NCBI GenBank assembly: GCA_963749145.1
Contig: CAVVLN010000001.1
Location: forward strand, 1,178,001 to 1,242,000
Length of the DNA stretch: 64,000 nt
Direction of reading: 5' to 3'
From: JASHPR01 sp963749145
Lineage (GTDB): Bacteria > Actinomycetota > Actinomycetes > Streptosporangiales > Streptosporangiaceae
Part shown: in pieces, positions 57,390 through 64,000 of the stretch
How positions within the stretch are numbered: position 1 is the first letter of the stretch
Layout: every line of letters begins with the position of its first letter
Notes under the pieces: generated by a model
Database searches by the model: none
Told to the model about the DNA's origin: nothing
The model's input: only the letters and a program-made list of their open reading frames with translations
Translations under genes and position numbers: made by a program

Positions 57390-57789
57390 CGCGTTTCCCC
57401 GTCGGCCGCCGGGGCGCGGCCGGGCGCGGCCAGGTACGGCTGCGCGCGGCCATAGCCCGGCCGGGAAAGGTCAAAGCCCGGCTGAGTGCGGCCAAGCCGG
57501 CTGGGCGCGGCCGGAGCGCAGCCCTCAGTGGCTCCGCCCGGCCGTTGCCGTCAGCCCCGCGCACGCTTCGTGCGTCGAGTTCAGCGGTCTCCCGCAGCAT
57601 GGTCATGCCGCCTGATTGACGGCCAGCCGCCCGCTTCGCATCAGGCCGAGCCGCTGCGCCCAGGCCTATGCCGCCCGCGGCGACCCGCTCGGCGAGGACC
57701 CGTCCTGCCCGTACCAGCCGTAGACCCGGCAGTATGGCCAGCGGCGCGCAGGGCGCGGGCCGTGCGCGCAACGAGCGCGGAAGGAGACC
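57390..57789. other. Intergenic region with degenerate GCGCGGCC-type repeats
   Basis: About 400 bp without a supported gene. From 57414 to 57525 it holds irregular repeats (GCGCGGCC, AAAGCCCGGC). A short frame near 57614-57725 (ending PLGEDPSCPYQP) has protein-like composition but no ribosome-binding site. The region before 57780 probably holds the flavoprotein promoter. Confidence 0.4.
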
Positions 57790-58314
57790 ACGTGCCAGGC
57801 CAGACCGGTCCTGTACGTCATCGCCTGCGGCGGCCTGCCTGCCCGCCAGCTACCGGATTTCGTCGGGTCCGCCCAGGCCCTGGGCTGGGACGTGTGCGTG
57901 ATCGCCACGCCGGACGGCACGAAGTTCCTGGACCTGGCCCGGCTCGCGGAGCAGACCGGCCACCCGGTCCGCAGCCACTACAAGCACCCCGATGAGCCCG
58001 ACGTGCTGCCGCCCGCCAACGCGTTCGTGGTCGCCCCGGCCACGTTCAACACGATCAACAAGTGGGCCCTCGGGATCAGCGACACGCTGGCCCTCGGCCT
58101 GCTGAACGAGGCGGTCGGCCTGGGCCTGCCGATCGTGGCCGTGCCCTGGCCCAACGCGGCGCTGGCCCGCCACCCGGTGTTCGGCCGCAGTATGGCCACG
58201 CTGCAGGAATGGGGCGTTCGGGTCATCCTCGACCCCGGGCGGCTGTCCGGCGCCGCCGAGGGCCCGGCCGTCTTCCCGTGGGACGACCTGCGCGCCGCGC
58301 TGGCCGGCCTTTGA
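57790..58314 (+). CDS. PPC-decarboxylase-like flavoprotein, 5' end apparently frameshifted
   Basis: About 174 residues of a flavoprotein family near phosphopantothenoylcysteine decarboxylase: RPVLYVIACGG, GWDVCVIATPDGTKFLDL, VLPPANAFVVAPATFNTINKWA with the FMN-binding APAT/N motif, and GLPIVAVPWPNAAL. AAGGAG at 57781 is followed by GTG 57792, but that GTG is in a different frame. Removing one C from GGCC at 57799-57802 would give MPGRPVLYVIACGG, a natural start. As written, translation would have to start at ACG or further in. Confidence 0.75.
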   Translation, partial: TCQARPVLYVIACGGLPARQLPDFVGSAQALGWDVCVIATPDGTKFLDLARLAEQTGHPVRSHYKHPDEPDVLPPANAFVVAPATFNTINKWALGISDTLALGLLNEAVGLGLPIVAVPWPNAALARHPVFGRSMATLQEWGVRVILDPGRLSGAAEGPAVFPWDDLRAALAGL

Positions 58315-58417
58315 GCGCCAGGAGGCGTTACCAGCGGGCGGGGCTGAAGGCGGGCCCCAGGTCCGCTGGGAAAGGAGACTGGCCACTCCTCTCCACTTTC
58401 AATCTATAGCGCACCAG

Positions 58418-58436
58418 GGGGCTTGCGGCAAGACCC
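58418..58436 (+). promoter_or_regulatory. Rifamycin-associated element (RAE)
   Basis: GGGGCTTGCGGCAAGACCC matches the 19-bp RAE inverted repeat found before rifamycin-inactivating genes and helR in actinomycetes. It lies 57 bp upstream of the helicase start. A possible promoter (TTGCGG inside the RAE, then CAGAAT at 58448-58453) overlaps it. Confidence 0.9.
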
Positions 58437-58493
58437 GGGTCGTGCGGCAGAATCGCTGGCCGAGGCCCGCGAGCTCAGATCGGAGCTGATGCC

Positions 58494-60654
58494 GTGAACC
58501 CCTTGACTACCAGCGCGTTTGACCTTCCCGACCGCCTCGCCGCTAAGGCCGACCCGGCGCTGATCGCCGGCGACGAGCAGCACTTCGCGGCCATCGCCGA
58601 GAGCCTCGAGCAGTCGATCGCCGAGTTGTCCGACCGCCTCGATGCCGAGCGCAAGGCACCCGGCGGCATCGGCCAGAAGGCGCTGGACCGCGACATGGAG
58701 ATCCACCGGCTGACCGCTCGCCTGCGCGTCCTGCGCCGTTTCGGCCTGGACCTGTGCCTCGGACACATCGTCAGCGCGGACAATGCCGAGCCCGTCTACA
58801 TCGGACGGCTTGGCCTCACCGACCGCGTGGGCCGCCCGGCTGCTGATCGACTGGCGCTCCCCCGCGGCTGAGCCGTTCTTCGGGGCGACCCACGCCAACC
58901 CGATGGGCCTGGCCAGCCGCCGCCGGTATCGCTGGACCCGCGGCCGGGTCAGCGACTACTGGGACGAGGTGTTCACCTTCGACGGGCTGGAGGGGAACGC
59001 CGCGCTCGACGACCAGTCCGCGTTCATCGCCAGCCTGGACGCCAGCCGTTCGGCCCGGATGCGAGACGTGCTCGGCACCATCGCAGCCGACCAGGACGCC
59101 ATCATCCGCGCGGGATCGGCCGGCGCTCTGGTGGTCGACGGCGGCCCGGGTACGGGCAAGACCGTCGTCGCGCTGCACCGCTCCGCCTACCTGCTGTACG
59201 CCGACCCCCGCCTGGGTCACCGCCGCGGCGGGGTGCTGTTCGTCGGCCCGCACCAGCCCTACCTGGCCTACGTCGCCGACGTTCTCCCGAGCCTGGGCGA
59301 GGAGGGCGTGCAGACCTGCACCCTGCGCGACCTCGTCGCCGAGGGAACCGCGGCCGTGATCGAGACCGACCCGCAGGTCGCCCGCCTGAAGTCGTCCGCG
59401 GACCTGGTGCATTCGATCGAGCCGGCCGTCCGGTTCTACGAGAACCCGCCGGCCAAGGGGATGACGGTCCAGACTCCCTGGTCAGACATCTGGCTCAGCG
59501 TCGCCGACTGGGCCGAGGCGTTCGACGCCGCGGAGCCCGGTACTGCGCACAACGAGGCACGCGACCAGATCTGGGAGCAGCTGGTCACGATCCTGACGGA
59601 CAAGTTCGACGGCGACGACAAGGTCCCGGAGCACCTGCTCCGCAGGTCGCTGCTGGGCAACGAGGAGCTGCGCACGGCCCTCAACCGGGCGTGGCCGCTG
59701 ATCGACGCGGCTGACCTTGTCGCAGACCTGTGGTCGGTACCGGCCTACCTGCGGCTGTGCGCTCCCTGGCTCACCCCCGATGAGATTGCCATGCTGCAGC
59801 GCGCCGACGCCCAGGCCTGGACGGTGTCCGACCTGCCGCTGCTGGACGCGGCCCGGCAGCGGCTCGGCGACCCGCAGGCGTCCCGGCGTAAGCGCCGACA
59901 CGACGCGGCGGTCGCCGCCGAACGCGAGCGCATGGCCCGGGTCGTCGACGACCTGATCGAGGCCGCCGACGACGAATACGGCACCGGCCTGGTCACGATG
60001 CTGCGCGGCGAGGACTTCCAGGACGCGCTGGTCGACGAGTCCGCGCTGCCGGGCACCGACCCGGACCTGCTGGCCGGCCCGTTCGCGCACATCGTCGTGG
60101 ACGAGGCTCAGGAACTGACCGACGCCCAGTGGCAGATGCTGCTGCTGCGCTGCCCGTCCCGGAGCTTCACCATCGTCGGGGACCGGGCCCAGGCCCGGCA
60201 TGGGTTCACCGAGTCGTGGCCGGAACGGCTCGAGCGGATCGGGCTCGACCGGATCAGCCTGGCCACCCTGAGCATCAACTACCGGACGCCGCAAGAGGTC
60301 ATGGCGGAAGCCGAGCCGGTCATCCGGGCTGTGCTCCCGGACGCCAACGTGCCGGTCTCCATCCGCAGCACCGGCGTCCCCGTCCGACACGGATCCGCTC
60401 CGGAGCTGGCCCCGATCGTCGGCACCTGGCTCGCCGAACACCCCGACGGGATCGCGGCCGTCATCGGCGATCCCGCGTTCCGGGCAACGTCCCGCGTCCG
60501 GTCGCTGACCCCGGAGCTGGCCAAGGGACTCGAGTTCGACCTGGTCGTCCTCATCGACCCGGAGACGTTCGGCCAGGGCATCGAAGGAGCGGTCGACCGC
60601 TACGTCGCGATGACCCGGGCGACCCAGCAACTCGTCATCCTCACCAGCTCCTGA
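58494..60654 (+). pseudogene. helR: HelR/HelD-type RNA-polymerase-associated helicase, frameshifted
   Basis: A UvrD-like SF1 protein of about 720 residues in two frames. The first, from GTG 58494 (GGAG upstream), encodes the N-terminal coiled-coil arm (AAIAESLEQSIAELSDRLDAE) to YIGRLGLTDR. The second carries LLIDWRSPAAEPFFGATHAN, Walker A DGGPGTGKTVVALHRSAYLLY, Walker B VVDEAQELTDAQWQML and C-terminal MTRATQQL. Deleting one C of CCC at 58835-58837 gives VGRRLLIDWR and a single frame. HelR proteins remove rifamycins from RNA polymerase and recycle it. The RAE upstream supports rifamycin induction. Confidence 0.85.
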
Positions 60655-60728
60655 CGCCGGCCAAGACAGCGTGATCGCCGCCCGATGGCCGCGAGGCTGC
60701 TGATCGACACGGTCAGCCGGATTCCGGC

Positions 60729-60760
60729 TTGACCTTGACCCTGCGTCAGGGTTCCAGCAT
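60729..60760 (+). promoter_or_regulatory. MerR-type promoter and operator of the ABC-exporter operon
   Basis: -35 TTGACC (60729-60734) and -10 CAGCAT (60755-60760) are 20 bp apart, the over-long spacing activated by MerR proteins. The spacer holds the perfect inverted repeat ACCCTG-CGT-CAGGGT (60738-60752). The start codon is 6 nt after the -10, so the message should be leaderless. Confidence 0.75.
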
Positions 60761-60766
60761 GGGGTC

Positions 60767-61732
60767 GTGACCGACAACCGCCCCCCAGCCGCCGCCGCGG
60801 TGTCAGCCAGCGGCCTGCGCAAATCGTTCGGGGACAAGGTCGTGCTCGACGGCATCGACCTGCACGTTCCCGCCGGAACGGTCTTCGCCTTGCTCGGCCC
60901 CAACGGCGCGGGCAAGACCACGACCGTCAACATCCTGTCCACCCTGATCCGGGCCGACGCCGGCGAGGTCCGCGTGGCCGGGCACGACCTGAGCGCGGAG
61001 CCCGACCTGGTGCGCGCCGCCATCGGCGTCACCGGCCAGTTCTCCGCGGTCGACAAGCTGCTCACCGGCGAGGAGAACCTGATGCTCATGGCCGACCTGC
61101 ACCACCTGGGCCGGGCCGAGGGCCGCCTCCGCGCCGCCGATCTGCTCGGCCGCTTCGGCCTGGCCGACGTGGCCGCCAAGACCGCCGTTACCTACTCCGG
61201 CGGCATGCAGCGCCGGCTCGACCTCGCGATGACGCTGATCGGCCGTCCCCGGGTGATCTTCCTGGACGAGCCCACCACCGGCCTGGACCCGCGCGGTCGC
61301 CGCGACATGTGGGGGATCATCCGCGACCTGGTCGCCGGCGGGGTCACCATCTTCCTGACCACGCAGTACCTGGAGGAGGCCGACGAGCTGGCCGACCGGA
61401 TCGCCGTCCTCGACCGGGGCCGGCTGGTCGCCGAGGGGACCGCGGACGAGCTCAAGCGGCTGGTCTCCGGCGGCCACATCCGGCTGCGGTTCGCCGACGC
61501 GTCCGGGCTCGACGGCGCCGCCCGCGTGCTGGGCGAGGGAGCCCGCGACGACGAGGCGCTCACGCTGCAGGTCCCGACCGACGGCAGCGTCGCGTCGCTG
61601 CGCGCGCTGCTGGCCCGGCTGGACGCCGCCTCGCTCGAGGTGGCCGGGCTGGCCGTCGACACGCCCGATCTCGATGACGTCTTCCTCGCCCTCACCGCGC
61701 ACCCCGACCCAGCCCAGGAGGCCCGGTCATGA
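60767..61732 (+). CDS. DrrA-type ABC transporter ATP-binding protein
   Basis: A 321-residue ATPase. Walker A GPNGAGKTTTVNIL, Q-loop in GVTGQFSAVDKLLTGEENL, signature TYSGGMQRRLDLAM, Walker B VIFLDEPTTGLD, H-loop TTQYLEEADELAD. The C-terminal extension (about 225-321) is the daunorubicin-resistance DrrA type. It overlaps the permease start by ATGA and is third-party regulated by the MerR gene at the operon end. Likely exports a hydrophobic drug or lipid. Confidence 0.93.
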   Translation: MTDNRPPAAAAVSASGLRKSFGDKVVLDGIDLHVPAGTVFALLGPNGAGKTTTVNILSTLIRADAGEVRVAGHDLSAEPDLVRAAIGVTGQFSAVDKLLTGEENLMLMADLHHLGRAEGRLRAADLLGRFGLADVAAKTAVTYSGGMQRRLDLAMTLIGRPRVIFLDEPTTGLDPRGRRDMWGIIRDLVAGGVTIFLTTQYLEEADELADRIAVLDRGRLVAEGTADELKRLVSGGHIRLRFADASGLDGAARVLGEGARDDEALTLQVPTDGSVASLRALLARLDAASLEVAGLAVDTPDLDDVFLALTAHPDPAQEARS

Positions 61733-62499
61733 CCACCATCTCCTATGCCGTGACCGACTCGGCCACGATGCTGCGGCGCAACCTCCGGCGCCTCATGCGC
61801 TACCCGGCGATGGCCGTCTCGGTGCTGGGCGTGCCCGTCATCCTGCTGCTGCTGTTCGTCTACGTCCTCGGCGGCACGCTGGGCGCCGGCCTGGGCCACC
61901 GTTACATCGACTACCTCGCGCCCGGCATCATCGTGCTGGCCGCGACCTCGATATCGGTGTCGACGGCCGTGGCCGTCAACGTCGACATGACCGAGGGCAT
62001 CATGAACCGGTTCCGCACCATGGCGATCGCCCGGACCTCGGTGCTGACCGGGCACGTCGCCAGCGCCGTGATCCAGGCCGTGCTCAGCGCCGGGCTGGTT
62101 GCCGGCGTCGCCGTGCTGGTCGGCTTCCGGCCCACCGCCGGGCCCGCGGATTGGATCGCGGCGTTCGCGGTCATCGCGATGATCGCGTTCGCGCTCACCT
62201 GGGTATCGGTCGCCCTCGGCCTGGTCGCCAAGACCCCGGAAACCGCCAGCAACCTGCCGATGCCGCTGCAGTTCCTGCCGTTCCTCGGCAGCGCGTTCGT
62301 GCCCCCGAGCTCGATGGCGCCCGGAGTGCGCTGGTTCGCCGAGTACCAGCCGTTCACCCCGATGATCGAGACCGTGCGCGGCCTGCTGACCGGCACCGCG
62401 ATCGGCGACCACGCGGTCATCGCCACCGCCTGGTGCGCGGGCCTGGCCCTGACCGGGTATCTGTGGGCCAGGAGGACGTACAACCGGGGAGGCCGGTGA
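61729..62499 (+). CDS. DrrB-type ABC-2 permease
   Basis: A 256-residue ABC-2 membrane protein with six helices. MLRRNLRRLMRYPAMAVSV opens the N-terminus; YIDYLAPGIIVLAATSISVS, NVDMTEGIMNRFRTMAIART and SNLPMPLQFLPFLGSAFVPP are DrrB/NodJ-type conserved blocks. It pairs with the preceding ATPase. Its TGA overlaps the MerR ATG (TGATG). Confidence 0.92.
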   Translation: MTTISYAVTDSATMLRRNLRRLMRYPAMAVSVLGVPVILLLLFVYVLGGTLGAGLGHRYIDYLAPGIIVLAATSISVSTAVAVNVDMTEGIMNRFRTMAIARTSVLTGHVASAVIQAVLSAGLVAGVAVLVGFRPTAGPADWIAAFAVIAMIAFALTWVSVALGLVAKTPETASNLPMPLQFLPFLGSAFVPPSSMAPGVRWFAEYQPFTPMIETVRGLLTGTAIGDHAVIATAWCAGLALTGYLWARRTYNRGGR

Positions 62500-63251
62500 T
62501 GCTTACCATCGGGCAGCTCGCGGACTACGTCGGCGTGACCGTGCGCGCGATCCGGCACTACCACCAGCGGGGCCTGCTGCCCGAGCCGGAACGCGACGCC
62601 TCGGGCTACCGGCGCTACGGCGCGGACGCGGTGGTCGACCTGATCCGGATCAAGACGCTGGCCGCCGCCGGGGTGCCCCTGGCCAGGATCAAGACCCTGC
62701 TGAGCGCCGGGCCCGAGCAGTTCGCCCAGGCCGTCGCCCAGATCGACCGGGCCCTGGCCGCGCGCATCCGCGACCTGCAGCAGCAGCGGCACCGGGTCGC
62801 CGAGCTCGCCGCGGGCGACCGGCTGTTCCTGCCGCCCGAGGCCGTGGCCCTGCTCAGCCGGCTGAGCTCGCTCGGGGTCACCGACCGAGCGGTCCAGCTT
62901 GAACGCGACGGCTGGATCGTGATGGCGGCCCGGTCACCGGACCTGACCGCGCGGTGGGCCGCCGAGAAGCTGGCCCTGCTCGACGGGGAGGACTTCCGGC
63001 ACATCTACCTCGCCGTCGACCAGGCCTTCGACTGGGACCCGGCCGACCCCCGGCTGGACGACCTGGCCGACGCCATGGTGGCCTACGCCGCCCGGTACCG
63101 GCCGGACCAGGCCTCAGGCGCTGAGCTGGCCGACGACCCGGTCACGGTGGCCCTGCTGTCGGCGCAGCCCAGCGTCGACTCGCCCGCCTGGCAGCGGCTG
63201 CGCGAGCTCGCCAGCGAACGACGCCAGGCCGCCGGGCGGCCGGGGGGTTAG
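62499..63251 (+). CDS. MerR-family regulator of the ABC exporter
   Basis: A 250-residue regulator: MLTIGQLADYVGVTVRAIRH with YHQRGLLPEPERDASGYRRY, the MerR winged HTH, then DLIRIKTLAAAGVPLARIKTLL and a dimerisation helix (about 85-110). The C-terminal 140 residues are a larger ligand-binding part than in metal sensors. Translated with drrAB, so it probably controls its own operon through the ACCCTG inverted repeat in the 20-bp spacer upstream of 60767. Confidence 0.92.
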   Translation: MLTIGQLADYVGVTVRAIRHYHQRGLLPEPERDASGYRRYGADAVVDLIRIKTLAAAGVPLARIKTLLSAGPEQFAQAVAQIDRALAARIRDLQQQRHRVAELAAGDRLFLPPEAVALLSRLSSLGVTDRAVQLERDGWIVMAARSPDLTARWAAEKLALLDGEDFRHIYLAVDQAFDWDPADPRLDDLADAMVAYAARYRPDQASGAELADDPVTVALLSAQPSVDSPAWQRLRELASERRQAAGRPGG

Positions 63252-63315
63252 CCCTACCGCAGAAGGCGGCCTACCCGGCTACCGGCACCGCCCGCCGGTT
63301 CATAGCATCGGCGGC

Positions 63316-63930
63316 GTGACCGAGGTTTCCGATCGCCCGCTGCGCCGCCTGGCCGGGAGCACCGCCGATCCCGGGGGCAACCAGCGCCTGACCGCGATGA
63401 CCGGGGCGGTGCTGCTGGTCCTGTTCATCGCGGAGTGCCTCACCCTGCTCGGCGTGCACAACCATCTGGCCCTGCACTTCTTCCTCGGGATGCTGCTGAT
63501 CGGCCCGGTCTGCCTGAAGGTCGGGTCCACGCTGTGGCGGTTCACCCGCTACTACACGGGCTCGCCGGCCTACGTGCGCCGGGCCCCGCCGCCGCCGCTG
63601 CAGCGGTTTCTCGGGCCGCTGGTCATCCTGACCTCGCTGGCCGTGCTGTTCAGTGGCGTCATGCTGGCCGTCGAGGGCCCGGGCGGCGACCCGACCTGGC
63701 TAGAGCTGCACCACCGCGCGTTCCTGCTCTGGGCGGTCGTCATGATCGCCCACGTCGCCACCTACGCGCCGAAGCTGCCCCGGCTGCTGGCCAGCGGGGG
63801 CGCCGGGCCCGCCCGCGCGGTGCTGTCGGCCAGCCGGACCCGCTGGCTGCTGCTCGGCGCCTCGCTGGCGGCCGGGCTGGTCCTGGCCACGCTCACCTAC
63901 CACCTGTCCGGCCAGTGGAGCGGCTTCTAG
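63316..63930 (+). CDS. Cytochrome-b561-like/DUF4405-type membrane protein
   Basis: A 204-residue protein with four or five membrane helices. His residues sit in the helices as LGVHNHLALHFFLGM, ELHHRAFLLWAVVMIAHVATY and FTRYYTGSPAYVRRAPPPP, the spacing seen in di-heme b-type membrane proteins. Heme binding is an inference. GTG 63316 start. It may take part in membrane electron transfer. Confidence 0.72.
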   Translation: MTEVSDRPLRRLAGSTADPGGNQRLTAMTGAVLLVLFIAECLTLLGVHNHLALHFFLGMLLIGPVCLKVGSTLWRFTRYYTGSPAYVRRAPPPPLQRFLGPLVILTSLAVLFSGVMLAVEGPGGDPTWLELHHRAFLLWAVVMIAHVATYAPKLPRLLASGGAGPARAVLSASRTRWLLLGASLAAGLVLATLTYHLSGQWSGF

Positions 63931-64000
63931 CGGGTCACCGCGCTCGCGGCGGCGCCGCCGTATAGCTCGGCGGCCCGCCAGCAGTACCAGGCCACGACCG
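63927..64000 (-). CDS. Possible 3' end of a convergent gene (partial)
   Basis: A minus-strand open frame of 24 codons reaches the window edge (VVAWYCWRAAELYGG, then a short Ala-rich end). Trp and Tyr content and a 3-nt overlap with the convergent stop look gene-like. Too short to identify. Confidence 0.35.
   Translation of the reverse strand, partial: VVAWYCWRAAELYGGAAASAVTR

Noticed and set aside
57614..57721. Possible 35-residue ORF starting TTG
   Set aside because: The C-terminal PLGEDPSCPYQP looks protein-like, but there is no ribosome-binding site and the start is doubtful.
1..64000. Insertion sequences, prophage, integrase or attachment sites
   Set aside because: No transposase, integrase or phage-structural motif (DDE, Tyr or Ser recombinase) was found in any frame examined.

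Overview
The window is chromosomal DNA of a very GC-rich actinomycete. Start codons are ATG, GTG or TTG, operons are tightly packed with many ATGA and TGATG overlaps, and several gene families are actinobacterial: DUF222/HNH nucleases, DUF574-type SAM methyltransferases, PPOX/F420 proteins, DUF4232 lipoproteins, an NdgR/LtbR-like IclR beside leuCD, and a rifamycin-associated element. It looks like a soil Streptosporangiales-type organism, but the order is a guess. There is no rRNA, tRNA, CRISPR array or recognisable IS element.

Layout. (1) 1-2.7 kb: end of an OmpR-type two-component system, then a collapsed remnant of a GT2/GT39 glycosyltransferase pair. (2) 2.7-6.6 kb: alpha/beta hydrolase, secreted G1 peptidase, and a MenG-like methyltransferase overlapping a UbiA-like membrane protein. 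(3) 6.6-20.7 kb, minus strand: a flippase-like LPG-synthase-TM protein with a kinase-like middle, then a complete Tad/Flp pilus operon transcribed from about 20.7 kb down to 9.2 kb: two exported unknowns, CpaB, CpaE, TadA, TadB, TadC, small pilin, two TadE-like pseudopilins, and a TadG reading in frame into a LysM/BTAD protein. (4) 21.3-22.7 kb: a degenerate P450-like protein and a PsiE-like protein. (5) 22.7-30.7 kb, minus strand: ilvB-ilvN-ilvC-leuB-cimA-ilvD behind a classical attenuator (12-residue leader peptide plus terminator). With leuC and leuD (34.5-36.5 kb, divergent from an IclR regulator) this supplies the citramalate route to 2-oxobutyrate and the common branched-chain enzymes; leuA is not in the window. 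(6) 30.9-34.4 kb: DHA2 efflux pump with its divergent TetR, broken universal stress protein, GNAT. (7) 37.3-45.7 kb: a small unlisted ORF, HAD phosphatase, lipoproteins, pentapeptide protein, transketolase and glucose-6-phosphate isomerase. (8) 45.9-52.4 kb: thioesterase, SDR, MarR, a 2-hydroxyacid oxidase/ThDP-enzyme pair, XRE-cupin regulator, PPOX protein. (9) 52.6-58.3 kb: DUF222/HNH nuclease after an AT-rich patch, then methyltransferase, TMEM175, enoyl-CoA hydratase, VOC and flavoprotein genes. (10) 58.4-64 kb: RAE-controlled HelR-type helicase, a MerR-controlled DrrAB-type ABC exporter, and a heme-type membrane protein.

Two patterns cut across the window. First, about ten short tandem repeats (units 11-24 bp, 2-8 copies) sit at gene junctions and often contain the stop codon. 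Second, five genes (DHA2 pump, universal stress protein, ThDP enzyme, flavoprotein, HelR) become intact if one base is added or removed, and two Tad-operon junctions are suspicious in the same way. Consensus indel errors in GC-rich tracts are the simplest explanation; real decay or switching is the alternative.
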